In this document: positions 8,986 to 17,753 of the stretch, one piece after another | How positions within the stretch are numbered: the first letter of the stretch is position 1 | How the letters are laid out: the number at the start of each line of letters is the position of its first letter | Source: JAFDBW01 sp963825575 | GTDB lineage: Bacteria > Desulfobacterota > Desulfuromonadia > Desulfuromonadales > BM103 | Direction of reading: 5' to 3' | Assembly: GCA_963825575.1 (NCBI GenBank) | Contig: CAWGUB010000018.1 | Location: forward strand, 213,572-277,571 | Length of the DNA: 64,000 nt | Notes under the pieces: model-generated | Database searches by the model: none | Seen by the model: only the letters and a program-made list of their open reading frames with translations | What the model was told of the DNA's origin: nothing | Program-made: the position numbers and the translations under genes

Positions 8986-10767
8986 CTATTCAATTGCCAT
9001 GAAACGGCAGGCGTCGTAACAGGAAGTACACTCGGTGCACACCTCGCGGTCGATAACGGCCACCTGGCCCTTTTCCCACGTGATGCAGTCTACCGGGCAG
9101 ACCTTCGGACAAATGCCGCACTTCTTGCATTTCTCTTCGATAACCTTGAAATGCAGCAGTGGTTTGCAGCTGTGCGATGGGCACTCCTGCTCCTTGATAT
9201 GCGTTTCGTACTCATGGCGGAAATAACGGATCGTCGAGAGAACCGGGTTCGGAGCCGTCTGGCCCAGACCACAGAGTGAACTCTTCTTGATGTCGTAGGC
9301 CATGTCTTCCAGCAATTCGATGTCACCTTCCTGGCCTTTGCCCTGCGTGATCCGCTCGAGAATTTCGAGCATGATCTTCAGGCCGATCCGGCAGGGAATA
9401 CATTTGCCGCATGATTCCACGCGGGTAAAGTTGAGGAAAAAGCGGGCGATATCGACCATGCAGGTCGTCTCGTCCATGACCACCAGGCCCCCGGAACCCA
9501 TCATGGCTCCAGCCTTGATCAGGGAGTCGTAATCAACTTCGGCATCCAGAGCTTCTGCCGGCAGACAACCACCCGACGGGCCACCGGCCTGAACCGCCTT
9601 GAACTTGCGGTTATTCAGAATCCCGCCACAGACGTCGTAGATGACTTCCTTCATGGTGGTTCCGGCAGGGACTTCGACCAGGCCGGTATGCTTGACCTTG
9701 CCGGTCAGGGCGAAGATCTTGGTGCCCTTGGTGCCTTCGGTGCCGATCGAACTGAACCAGTCGGCGCCGTTGTAGAAGATGTAGGAAACGTTGGCAAACG
9801 TCTCAACGTTGTTGATGTTGGTCGGCTTGCCCCAGAGGCCGCGCACTGCCGGGAATGGCGGACGGGGACGGGACATGCCGCGCTCACCTTCAATCGATGC
9901 CATCAGCGCAGTTTCTTCACCGCAGACGAAAGCGCCGGCACCGGCCTTGATTCGCATATCGAACTTGAAGCCGAGGCCCATGCAGTTGTCACCGAGAATG
10001 CCCTTTTCATGGCAGGTGTCGATCGCTTTCTGCAAACGCTTGATGGCCAGCGGGTATTCCGCGCGGCAGTAGACGTAACCGTAATCACAGCCGATTGCGT
10101 AGGCGGCGATCATCATCCCCTCGATCACTCCGTAGGGATCGCCTTCGAGAACCGAGCGGTCCATGAAAGCGCCTGGGTCGCCCTCGTCAGCATTGCAGAT
10201 CAGGTATTTGTGATCGCCCGGTGTCGCTTTACAGAAGGACCACTTGACACCGGTCGGGAAACCACCGCCGCCCCGACCACGCAGACCGGACTTCTTGACT
10301 TCCTCGATGACTTCCTCGGGAGCCATGGTCACAGCCTTCTTGATGCCTGAGAACCCCTTGTGCGCCAGGAAATCGTCAAGGCTTTCCGCGTCGATGGTGC
10401 CGCAGCGAGAGAAGATGATGCGTTGCTGTTTTTCAAGGAACTGGTTGTAATATTTGCCGGCGACTTTCTTTTCCACAGCCTCGTTCTTGAGCATGTGCTC
10501 TTCAACGATCTGCGGCACCAGTTCAGCGGTCACAAAATCGTAGGTCACAGCTTCCTGACCGGGCAGTATGACGTCAACCAGAACGTCATTGGCACACAAC
10601 CCGCGGCAACCGGTCTTCTTGATATCGCAGCGCTTGCCAATCTTGGCTTCAACACCTTGCTTCGCAAATTCTGACTCAAAGGCATCGATGACGCCCTGGG
10701 CTCCGGAGGCGAAGCCACCGGTTCCGGTACAGACAAGTACTTGGATATTTTCAGCTGTTTCGGCCAT
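8986..10767 (-). CDS. nuoF: NADH-quinone oxidoreductase subunit F with extra ferredoxin domains
   Basis: NuoF (593 aa) binds NADH, FMN and the N3 [4Fe-4S] cluster. Domains: an N-terminal thioredoxin-like module (1-110), the FMN/NADH core (about 130-400; GRGGGGFPTGVKW and NADEGDPGAFMDR), the SLBB and N3 region (ESCGKCIPCRIG and CGLG), and a C-terminal double [4Fe-4S] ferredoxin (CKKCGICPKVCPVDC, CTECTSCYDAC; about 545-590). E. coli NuoF lacks both terminal modules; this architecture resembles HndC/HydB of NAD(P)-linked hydrogenases. The N-terminal module has a single cysteine in CTGTGGFASG, where two are usual for a [2Fe-2S] centre. Confidence 0.96.
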   Translation of the reverse strand: MAETAENIQVLVCTGTGGFASGAQGVIDAFESEFAKQGVEAKIGKRCDIKKTGCRGLCANDVLVDVILPGQEAVTYDFVTAELVPQIVEEHMLKNEAVEKKVAGKYYNQFLEKQQRIIFSRCGTIDAESLDDFLAHKGFSGIKKAVTMAPEEVIEEVKKSGLRGRGGGGFPTGVKWSFCKATPGDHKYLICNADEGDPGAFMDRSVLEGDPYGVIEGMMIAAYAIGCDYGYVYCRAEYPLAIKRLQKAIDTCHEKGILGDNCMGLGFKFDMRIKAGAGAFVCGEETALMASIEGERGMSRPRPPFPAVRGLWGKPTNINNVETFANVSYIFYNGADWFSSIGTEGTKGTKIFALTGKVKHTGLVEVPAGTTMKEVIYDVCGGILNNRKFKAVQAGGPSGGCLPAEALDAEVDYDSLIKAGAMMGSGGLVVMDETTCMVDIARFFLNFTRVESCGKCIPCRIGLKIMLEILERITQGKGQEGDIELLEDMAYDIKKSSLCGLGQTAPNPVLSTIRYFRHEYETHIKEQECPSHSCKPLLHFKVIEEKCKKCGICPKVCPVDCITWEKGQVAVIDREVCTECTSCYDACRFMAIE

Positions 10768-10785
10768 AAAATCCTCGATCAGTTA

Positions 10786-11286
10786 TCAATCCATCTGCTG
10801 GTATTTTTTAATGACTTCGTCGGTTTTCTGGACGGTCAATGAACCGTAGGTCCCGTCGCCGACCATGATGACCGGCGCCATACCACAGGCACCGATGCAG
10901 GCTACGTATTCGGCGGTGAACTTGAGATCTTCCGTGGTTTCGGCATGGCCGACGCCCAGGCGTTCCTTGATCGTGTCGGCGATCCGGCCGGCGCCCTTGA
11001 CGTGACAGGCGGTTCCCATACAGACGCGGATGATGTATTTGCCACGCGGCTGCAGGTGGAACTGCGCATAAAAGGTCAGTACGCCATAAATCTGGCTTGC
11101 GTAGATGTTCAGACGTTCGGCGGTAAGATGTACCGTCGGCTCGGGGATGTAGCCGTAAAACTCCTGAATCTCCTGCAGCGCCGGCATCAGGGCACCAGGG
11201 AAATCGACATACTTGTCGAGAATCTGGTTCGCTCCGGTCAGGTCGACGTCCTGCTCTTCTACTGTGGTTTCGACTGCTTCACTCAT
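10786..11286 (-). CDS. nuoE: NADH-quinone oxidoreductase subunit E ([2Fe-2S] thioredoxin-like)
   Basis: NuoE (166 aa) carries the off-path [2Fe-2S] cluster N1a beside the flavin of NuoF. The four ligands are visible as CMGTAC near residue 88 and CIGAC near residue 130, in the usual thioredoxin-like C-terminal half. The N-terminal helical part (GALMPALQEIQEFYGYIPE) matches the family. It lies 18 bases upstream of nuoF, forming the NADH-dehydrogenase module with nuoF and nuoG. Confidence 0.96.
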   Translation of the reverse strand: MSEAVETTVEEQDVDLTGANQILDKYVDFPGALMPALQEIQEFYGYIPEPTVHLTAERLNIYASQIYGVLTFYAQFHLQPRGKYIIRVCMGTACHVKGAGRIADTIKERLGVGHAETTEDLKFTAEYVACIGACGMAPVIMVGDGTYGSLTVQKTDEVIKKYQQMD

Positions 11287-11313
11287 AAGCTGATTCCTTA
11301 TCCTCGCGGCAGA

Positions 11314-12492
11314 TTAGCGGTCGATCTCGCCCAGAACGATATCGAGCGTTCCGATAACCGCGACAACGTCTGCGATCATCGAACCTTCGACCATCTTGGG
11401 CAAGGCCTGGAGGTTAATGAATGAGGCCGGACGGATCTTCATGCGATACGGCCGGGGCGATCCGTCGGAAACCAGATAAAAGCCGACTTCGCCTTTGGGG
11501 TTCTCGACACCGACATAAACTTCACCAGCGTCGGGCTTGAAGCCCTCACTGATAATCTTGAAGTGATGGATCAGGCCTTCGATGGAGTTGACGGTATCCT
11601 GCTTGGACGGCAGGACAACTTTCGGTACGTCAGCCAGGATCGGGCCGGGCTTGAGCTTGTCCAGCGCCTGGTGGATCAGCTTGCACGACTCGCGCATTTC
11701 CTTGAGCCGGCAGTGATAGCGGGCCCAGGTATCGCAACCGTCATCGACAATCACATCGAAATCATAGTCTTCATAACCTGAGTAAGGCTGGTCGCGACGC
11801 AGGTCCCAGTCAACGCCCGAGGCGCGCAGGCAGGGGCCGGTAACTCCCAGGTCGATGGCATCTTCAGCGCTGAGCATGCCAACGCCCATGATACGCTTCT
11901 GCCAGATCTTGTTGCCGGTCAGCAGCCCTTCATAGGAATCGATATATCCAGGCATGGTGTTGACAAAATCGCGAATCTCCTTATCCAGACCGGCGGGGAG
12001 ATCTGCCGAAAGGCCACCAACACGGAAATAGTTGGAGGTCATACGAGCACCGGAAATCTTCTCGTAGATGTCCATGATGTGCTCACGCTCGCGGAAGCAG
12101 TAGATGAACACGGTCATGGCGCCGATATCGAGAGCGTGACACGCCAGCCACACCAGGTGGCTCTTGAGTCGTGTCAACTCGGCGAGCAGAACACGCACCA
12201 CCTGGGCACGCTCGGGAATCTGATCGGTGATCCCAAGCAGCTTCTCCACGGCCAGCACGTAGCCGAGATTGTTGTGCATGGGGGCCAGATAGTCGAGCCG
12301 ATCAGTCAACGGCAGGATCTGGTGGTAGGTCCTGTGTTCGGAAAGCTTCTCAATACCACGGTGCAAATAACCGATATGAGGGGTCGCCTTGCGAACAATT
12401 TCGCCGTCCAGCTCCAGAACCAGCCGCAACACCCCGTGCGTCGAAGGATGCTGGGGGCCCATGTTGATGGTCATGGTTTCAAAATTCGCCAT
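11314..12492 (-). CDS. nuoD: NADH-quinone oxidoreductase subunit D
   Basis: NuoD (392 aa), the 49-kDa-type subunit, forms the quinone-reduction site with NuoB. The N-terminus MTINMGPQHPSTHGVLRLVLELDGE holds the quinone-site histidine loop, and the C-terminus ends GTLDIVLGEIDR as usual. As expected for a hydrogenase large-subunit relative without a Ni-Fe centre, hydrogenase cysteine pairs are absent. Separate nuoC and nuoD genes are present rather than the fused nuoCD of enterics. Confidence 0.97.
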   Translation of the reverse strand: MANFETMTINMGPQHPSTHGVLRLVLELDGEIVRKATPHIGYLHRGIEKLSEHRTYHQILPLTDRLDYLAPMHNNLGYVLAVEKLLGITDQIPERAQVVRVLLAELTRLKSHLVWLACHALDIGAMTVFIYCFREREHIMDIYEKISGARMTSNYFRVGGLSADLPAGLDKEIRDFVNTMPGYIDSYEGLLTGNKIWQKRIMGVGMLSAEDAIDLGVTGPCLRASGVDWDLRRDQPYSGYEDYDFDVIVDDGCDTWARYHCRLKEMRESCKLIHQALDKLKPGPILADVPKVVLPSKQDTVNSIEGLIHHFKIISEGFKPDAGEVYVGVENPKGEVGFYLVSDGSPRPYRMKIRPASFINLQALPKMVEGSMIADVVAVIGTLDIVLGEIDR

Positions 12493-12547
12493 ATTTCTGC
12501 CTCGTCTATATTCAGGAGATACTTGAATTTGTAAAAATAAGGGCTCT

Positions 12548-13027
12548 TTATTCCAGCCGATCCTGGTAGGGCTCGCGGTCGGGGCCCTGCACCGGATAAT
12601 CCTTGCGCAGCGGGTGACCGACCCAGTCGTCGGGCATCAGGATGCGACGCGGGTCAGGATGGTTGTTGAAGGTAATCCCCATCAGGTCCCAGGTCTCGCG
12701 CTCCTGCCAGTTCGCCGTCGACCAGACACCGCTCACGGTATCAATCCGGGCGTCATTCTCTTCAACCGGGGCCTTGATACGCAAACGGGTGTGTGTGCCA
12801 ATGTTATAGAGGTGATAAACCACCATGAAGCGAGGGGCCTGCCCCATGTAATCGACACCACAGAGATCGGTCAGGAAGTTAAAACCAAGCTCTTCCTTCA
12901 GGAAAGCGCAAACAGCGACAATATCCTCTTTCTTGACAACCACGGTGGTTTCACCACGAAATTCGATGGTTTCGAGTACCGTATCGCCGAACTTGTCCTT
13001 CAGTTTGTCAGCAGCCTGTACACTCAT
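12548..13027 (-). CDS. nuoC: NADH-quinone oxidoreductase subunit C
   Basis: NuoC (159 aa), the 30-kDa-type subunit, stabilises the peripheral arm of complex I. The conserved block NWQERETWDLMGITFNNHPDPRRILMPDDWVGHPLRKDYP near the C-terminus is the family signature region. It lies between nuoB and nuoD as an independent gene, 43 bases after the nuoB stop. Length is typical. Confidence 0.96.
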   Translation of the reverse strand: MSVQAADKLKDKFGDTVLETIEFRGETTVVVKKEDIVAVCAFLKEELGFNFLTDLCGVDYMGQAPRFMVVYHLYNIGTHTRLRIKAPVEENDARIDTVSGVWSTANWQERETWDLMGITFNNHPDPRRILMPDDWVGHPLRKDYPVQGPDREPYQDRLE

Positions 13028-13070
13028 AAGGTTGTATCCTGTCTATCTGGGTTAAAGTTGTTGATCGCAA

Positions 13071-13577
13071 TCAACCGTTGATCCGCTCACCAACGCCGAT
13101 ACTGGCGCCGAAGGAATTCTTCTCCTTCATGATCTTTTCCTGCAGCTTCATCAGGCCGTAGAGCAGGCCTTCCGGGCGGGGCGGGCAACCGGGGATGTAA
13201 ACGTCGACCGGCAGCGACTCGTCGATCCCCTGGACCGTGCTGTAAGTGTCGAAGATCCCCCCCGAGCACGCACAGGCGCCCATGGCGATTACGTAACGCG
13301 GTTCCGGCATCTGCTCGTAAACCGTTTCGATAACCGGCAGCATCTTCTTGGTTACGGTTCCGGCGATAACGATAAGGTCGGCCTGTCGCGGTGACGCGCG
13401 GAAAAGTACACCAAAGCGGTCCAGGTCAAAACGGGCGGCACCGGTCGCCATCATCTCAATAGCGCAGCAGGCGAGACCGAAAGTCAGCGGCCAGAGAGAT
13501 TTAGAGCGAGACCAGTTGACGACCTTGTCAAGCGACGTGGTAATAATGTTATTACCCAGAGTTTCCTCTACTCCCAT
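13071..13577 (-). CDS. nuoB: NADH-quinone oxidoreductase subunit B
   Basis: NuoB (168 aa from the chosen start) holds cluster N2, the last iron-sulfur centre before quinone. The tandem-cysteine motif is visible as FGLACCAIEMM, followed by the remaining ligands in GACACSGG and IPGCPPRPEGLLYGLM. The open frame reaches up to 13598, but ATG 13577 (MGVEETLGNNIITTSLD) has an AAGGAG site about six bases ahead and matches the usual NuoB N-terminus. It overlaps the nuoA stop by about ten bases, suggesting translational coupling. Confidence 0.97.
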   Translation of the reverse strand: MGVEETLGNNIITTSLDKVVNWSRSKSLWPLTFGLACCAIEMMATGAARFDLDRFGVLFRASPRQADLIVIAGTVTKKMLPVIETVYEQMPEPRYVIAMGACACSGGIFDTYSTVQGIDESLPVDVYIPGCPPRPEGLLYGLMKLQEKIMKEKNSFGASIGVGERING

Positions 13578-13924
13578 TCCAGAGCTCCTTTTTTCCAAAC
13601 GTATGCGTAACCAACGAGAAGAATCAGAATAAAGACCCCCATCTCAACAAAGCCGAACAGGCCGAGACGCTTGAACATGACGGCCCAGGGGTACATGAAT
13701 ACCACCTCGATATCGAAAACGATGAAGAGCATGGCGATGATGTAGAACTTGATGGAGAACCGCTCACGGGCCGAACCGACGGGCGGCATGCCGCACTCGT
13801 ATGGAGCCAATTTAACCGCTGACGGTTTTTTTTCGCCGACCAGCCGGGACAGAATGGCCGCTCCGAACGAAAAACATAATGCGATAATGATCAGGGTGAG
13901 AATCGGTAGATATCTATCCAGCAT
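13568..13924 (-). CDS. nuoA: NADH-quinone oxidoreductase subunit A
   Basis: NuoA (118 aa) is the three-helix membrane subunit at the junction with NuoB, NuoD and NuoH; here it is the first gene of the operon. The family loop KLAPYECGMPPVGSARERFSIKFY contains the conserved cysteine of the flexible TM1-TM2 loop, followed by FDIEVVFMYPWA. The frame extends to 13954, but ATG 13924 (MLDRYLPILT) is preceded by AGGAGGA and gives the standard length. Confidence 0.96.
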   Translation of the reverse strand: MLDRYLPILTLIIIALCFSFGAAILSRLVGEKKPSAVKLAPYECGMPPVGSARERFSIKFYIIAMLFIVFDIEVVFMYPWAVMFKRLGLFGFVEMGVFILILLVGYAYVWKKGALEWE

Positions 13925-14001
13925 TGATAGGGTCCTCCTGCCAGGTGAGTGCAAAATTTCAATGGCCGCAACTATAGCGAAACGGCATTTTGGCCGACTG
14001 C

Positions 14002-14030
14002 AAGTTAGGATAAATACGGGGCTTTGTCAA
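14002..14030 (-). promoter_or_regulatory. Sigma-70-type promoter of the nuo operon
   Basis: On the minus strand, TTGACA (14025-14030) is followed after exactly 17 bases by TAACTT (14002-14007). The predicted transcript start lies about 70 bases upstream of nuoA. The -35 box is perfect and the -10 box is a moderate match. This is the best promoter candidate in the 287-base gap between rnfE and nuoA; I see no clear operator beside it. Confidence 0.7.
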
Positions 14031-14211
14031 GCGAAAAATACAGTATACAGTATGCAATCCGAATGCTTGCAAACGCCCATCTTTCGGTACTTTATGATTA
14101 TTTTAGTCAGGAACTTAAAAAGATAAAAAAGCTTTGGCAATTAGCTGTCTTAGAGTAGATTAATCCCTTGTTCAGGCAGGCAGGATAAAGGATTAAGAGA
14201 GGTGGGGTTAT

Positions 14212-14805
14212 TTAGTCGCGACGTGCGTCAAACTTGTTCATTGCAGCCAACAAAAGGCCCATGGCGATAAAAGCGCCCGGGGGCAGGATCATCAACAACA
14301 GGGGCTGGTAACTCGGCCCGAAGACAGAATAACCGAGCAGGGAGCCCGAACCGAAGAGTTCACGGACCGAACCGAGGACAAAAAGCGCGAGTGTGAAACC
14401 GAGCCCCATACCCACCCCGTCGACAACCGCTGGGGCCAGTCGGTTCTTCGATGCAAACGCTTCGGCGCGACCGAGGATCAGGCAGTTCACGACAATCAGC
14501 GGAATGAAAATCCCCAGCGCCTTGTACAGATCATAGAAGTAGGCTTCCATGCACAACTGTACAACGGTGACAAAAGAGGCGATGACCACGATAAAGGACG
14601 GAATCCGCACTTTTGCCGGGATTAGCTTGCGCAGAGACGACACAACGATGTTCGAACACACCAGAACGAATGTCGTAGCCAGCCCCATACCAAGACCGTT
14701 TTCGGCACTGGTGGTGACCGCCAGCGCCGGACAGAGGCCAAGCAGCAGACGGAACACGGCATTGTGCTGCCAGAAGCCTTTACGAAATTCCTGGCCGAGG
14801 GTCAT
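14212..14805 (-). CDS. rnfE: Rnf complex subunit E (membrane)
   Basis: RnfE (197 aa) is an integral membrane subunit of the Rnf ferredoxin:NAD+ oxidoreductase and a paralogue of RnfA with inverted topology. Six hydrophobic segments are visible. The family stretch NAVFRLLLGLCPALAVTTSAENGLGMGLA at the N-terminus includes the cysteine thought to help ligate the intramembrane iron centre shared with RnfA. The start overlaps the rnfG stop by four bases (ATGA). It is the last gene of rnfABCDGE. Confidence 0.95.
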   Translation of the reverse strand: MTLGQEFRKGFWQHNAVFRLLLGLCPALAVTTSAENGLGMGLATTFVLVCSNIVVSSLRKLIPAKVRIPSFIVVIASFVTVVQLCMEAYFYDLYKALGIFIPLIVVNCLILGRAEAFASKNRLAPAVVDGVGMGLGFTLALFVLGSVRELFGSGSLLGYSVFGPSYQPLLLMILPPGAFIAMGLLLAAMNKFDARRD

Positions 14806-15410
14806 GGCTTGCCTCCCTGGTTTTCAGCAAGGGCTTCGTCCCGATGATCACGATAGAACTCCAACCCCTTGCGCACGGCACCGACCACAGCCCGGGGTGA
14901 GATGGTCGCACCGGTGATCTGATCAAACTCACCACCATCCTTCTTGACCCGCCAATCAGCGTTCCCGAGGTTTTTGCCGGCGAAAATTGCCTTGAATGCC
15001 GGCAAGGCAATCTTGTCGCCCAGGCCGGGGGTTTCAGTATGGCTGAGGATCTCAATCCCGGCAATCGTGCCGTCCGGATCAATGCCGACCATAACTTCAA
15101 TATTGCCGCTGTAACCATCGGGCGCTACGACTTTGAATGCGATCCCGCTCAGCGTACCGTCCTGCCTGCCACGGTAAAAAGTCCGCAGCACATCCCGACC
15201 GCGCTTGTCCTTGCCCGTGACGAGTTGCTGCGTGTCCTCGTCAGGCGAATTATTCGATTGCGGCAGGACCGCCTGCAGGGCACGCAAGGTTTCCAGACGA
15301 CGCTGCTCGGCAATCGGTTCACGGGTCACTGCCTCGACCAGGGAAAGGATCAGGCCGGCGCCGGCAGTAATCAGCGTCAGGACCAGGATCAGACGTGGCA
15401 TGCTGTTCAT
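14802..15410 (-). CDS. rnfG: Rnf complex subunit G (covalent FMN)
   Basis: RnfG (202 aa) is a periplasm-facing flavoprotein of the Rnf complex with one N-terminal membrane anchor (residues 5-25). The flavinylation motif is visible as TGATIS near residue 168, whose second threonine is the expected FMN phosphoester site; NqrC-type proteins share this fold. The block SHTETPGLGDKI is also family-typical. The start overlaps the rnfD stop by four bases. Confidence 0.95.
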   Translation of the reverse strand: MNSMPRLILVLTLITAGAGLILSLVEAVTREPIAEQRRLETLRALQAVLPQSNNSPDEDTQQLVTGKDKRGRDVLRTFYRGRQDGTLSGIAFKVVAPDGYSGNIEVMVGIDPDGTIAGIEILSHTETPGLGDKIALPAFKAIFAGKNLGNADWRVKKDGGEFDQITGATISPRAVVGAVRKGLEFYRDHRDEALAENQGGKP

Positions 15411-16402
15411 ACCCTGCCCCCTTGACGTAAGGAGCCGAAGGTTCTCGGTTTCGTGTAACGGTCAATCAGAGGCGTCGCAGCATTCATTAGAAGAATCGCA
15501 AACGAAACTCCTTCAGGATATCCGCCGAACAAACGAATCAGGACGGTCAACACACCGCAGCCCATGCCAAAGAATAGCATGCCCCGAGTCGACACCGGCG
15601 TGGTCACCATGTCAGTGGCCATGTAGAAAGCCCCCAGGACCAGTCCGCCGGTCACCAGGTGAAAAACCGGGCTGGGGTACCTGGCGGGATTGATCAGCCA
15701 GAACACGCCGGAAAGCAGGACCACCGTGCCGACGTAGGTCGCCGGGATATGCCAGGTCAGAATTCGACGATAAAGGAGATAGGCCGCACCGAGCAACAGA
15801 GCCAGAGCTGATACTTCACCGATACAGCCGGGCATATTCCCCAGGAAATAACCGGCCATGCTGCCCTGCATTGCGGCGGGCATTTCGCCGGTGAGCATGA
15901 CGGCATTTTTCCATTCACCCAGAGGGGTTGCCGTTGTCACCAGGTCAAGTCCGGAACCCAGTGGCGCCGGTGCAGACCAGGTGGTCATCTGTACCGGAAA
16001 GGAGATCAGCAGCACGACCCGGGCAACCAGGGCAGGATTGAAAGGATTGGAGCCAAGGCCTCCGTAGACCTGCTTGCCAACGGCAATCGCGATCACCGCA
16101 CCCAGCAACGTCAACCACCACGGGCTGGTCGGCGGTAGGTTGAGGGCCAGAAGCACTCCTGTAATAGCAGCGCTGCCATCAGCAATCGTCACCGGCTGTC
16201 TCATCAGGCGTTGGCAGACAACTTCTGTCGCCAGACAGCCAAGAGTTGCAATCAGTAGAACGCTCAGAGCGGACGGGCCAAAGAAGTAGATCGCAACAAT
16301 ACAGGCTGGCATCAGACTATACAGCACAGCACGCATGACACTGGAGGTAGTCTCCCCGGCATGAACGTGAGGCGATGATGACAGATAAAATTGCTGGCTC
16401 AT
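15407..16402 (-). CDS. rnfD: Rnf complex subunit D (covalent FMN, membrane)
   Basis: RnfD (331 aa) is an NqrB-like membrane flavoprotein of Rnf. The expected covalent-FMN region is visible as GSGLDLVTTATPLGEW around residue 190. Several hydrophobic helices and the C-terminal block GGYPEGVSFAILLMNAATPLIDRYT are characteristic. The ATG overlaps the rnfC stop by one base (TAATG). Length is usual for the family. Confidence 0.95.
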   Translation of the reverse strand: MSQQFYLSSSPHVHAGETTSSVMRAVLYSLMPACIVAIYFFGPSALSVLLIATLGCLATEVVCQRLMRQPVTIADGSAAITGVLLALNLPPTSPWWLTLLGAVIAIAVGKQVYGGLGSNPFNPALVARVVLLISFPVQMTTWSAPAPLGSGLDLVTTATPLGEWKNAVMLTGEMPAAMQGSMAGYFLGNMPGCIGEVSALALLLGAAYLLYRRILTWHIPATYVGTVVLLSGVFWLINPARYPSPVFHLVTGGLVLGAFYMATDMVTTPVSTRGMLFFGMGCGVLTVLIRLFGGYPEGVSFAILLMNAATPLIDRYTKPRTFGSLRQGGRV

Positions 16403-17724
16403 TATAACAGTGCTTTTCTCTTCTTGGCGAGCACGGCAGCTTTGCCGTGCCGGATCGCCTGCACCAGCGGAATGCTTGCCGGACAGACATAACCGCAGCT
16501 ACCGCATTCGATACAATCCATGACGCAATACTCTTCAGTTTCTACAACCAGGTCTCGCCGCGCATAAGCGGCAATTGTGGTTGGCAGTAAATTCATTGGA
16601 CAAGCCTGCACACAGCGCGCACACCTAATACACGGCCCTTCAGGGCTTTTCGCAACATCTTCTTCACGCAACAATAACAACCCTGAGGTGCCGCGAACAA
16701 CCGGGACATCAAACCCTACCTGGGTAAATCCCATCATCGGGCCACCGAGGATAATTTTGCTCGTTTCTTCAACCAAACCGCCACAAACCTCCACCAGGTG
16801 CGAAAGAGGCATGCCGATGCGGACACGTAAGTTCTTAGGTTCCTTGATCGCCGGACCGGTTACCGTGCAGACCCGTTCAATCAGTGGCCGACCCAACATG
16901 ACGGCATCGGTCACAGCGGCTGCGGTCGAAACATTATGCACTGCAACACCGACATCCATAGGCAAGCCTCCCGAAGGGACTTCTCTGCCGGTGACTGCGG
17001 CTATCAATTGTTTCTCTGCACCTTGCGGGTACTTGACCTCCAACGGCAGGATCTCAATCGGAGCATCGGCAGATTGTTTCTTCAGTAGGGCAATGGCATC
17101 CGGTTTGTTGGCCTCAATGCCGATCACCACGCGCTCCGCACCGTACACATACTGAAGCAGTGCAACGCCTTGCAACACCCGCTCCGACTCCTCGAGCATC
17201 ATGCGGTGGTCAGCGGTCAGGTAAGGCTCACACTCGACCCCGTTGAAGATCAGGGTGCGGATTGGTTTTTCAGGTGGCGGCAACATCTTGACATGAGCAG
17301 GAAAAGCCGCGCCTCCCATACCGACCACACCAGCCTGACGAACCTTCTCAATCACCTCTTCGGACGTAAGCGACCCAGGGTCGGTAAACTGCAAATTGCA
17401 CAACCAGCTGTCTTCACCGTCGGGCTTTATGACGACGGCAGGCATAGACCTTCCGAAAGGATGAGGACGATTCTCGATCGCAACGACTTCACCGGACGTC
17501 GATGCATGTACGGGGACCGAGACGAAACCTTTGGCAGAGCCGACTTCCTGCCCTTTGGCCACATGCTGACCAAGCTCCACGCAGGCAACTGACGGAGCGC
17601 CAATATGCTGCGACAAAGGCACAACCAGTTCGTCCGGCAACGGGCAATCCTCGATGGCCTTATGCGACGTCCATTGTTTGTTGTCCGGGGGGTGAATCCC
17701 GCCTTTGAAGGTTCTCAGCTTCAT
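16402..17724 (-). CDS. rnfC: Rnf complex subunit C (NADH/FMN and 2x[4Fe-4S])
   Basis: RnfC (440 aa) is the cytoplasmic NAD-binding subunit of Rnf, related to NuoF. The glycine-rich region GVVGMGGAAFPAHVKM and LIFNGVECEPYLTADHRMM mark the FMN/NADH fold; two [4Fe-4S] motifs follow (CIRCARCVQACPMN and CIECGSCGYVCPAS, about residues 370-420). Length is compact: it lacks the long Ala/Lys-rich tail of enteric RsxC. The frame also allows a TTG start two codons earlier (17730); ATG 17724 (MKLRTFKGGIHPP) fits family N-termini, and neither has a strong ribosome site. Confidence 0.95.
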   Translation of the reverse strand: MKLRTFKGGIHPPDNKQWTSHKAIEDCPLPDELVVPLSQHIGAPSVACVELGQHVAKGQEVGSAKGFVSVPVHASTSGEVVAIENRPHPFGRSMPAVVIKPDGEDSWLCNLQFTDPGSLTSEEVIEKVRQAGVVGMGGAAFPAHVKMLPPPEKPIRTLIFNGVECEPYLTADHRMMLEESERVLQGVALLQYVYGAERVVIGIEANKPDAIALLKKQSADAPIEILPLEVKYPQGAEKQLIAAVTGREVPSGGLPMDVGVAVHNVSTAAAVTDAVMLGRPLIERVCTVTGPAIKEPKNLRVRIGMPLSHLVEVCGGLVEETSKIILGGPMMGFTQVGFDVPVVRGTSGLLLLREEDVAKSPEGPCIRCARCVQACPMNLLPTTIAAYARRDLVVETEEYCVMDCIECGSCGYVCPASIPLVQAIRHGKAAVLAKKRKALL

Positions 17725-17753
17725 TACCAACCGCTACCTAATCAGCCGCCACA

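Noticed and set aside
6440..9019. An 859-codon open frame on the plus strand
   Set aside because: It lies wholly opposite nuoG, shows no recognisable domain, and is explained by codon bias of the G/C-rich coding strand.
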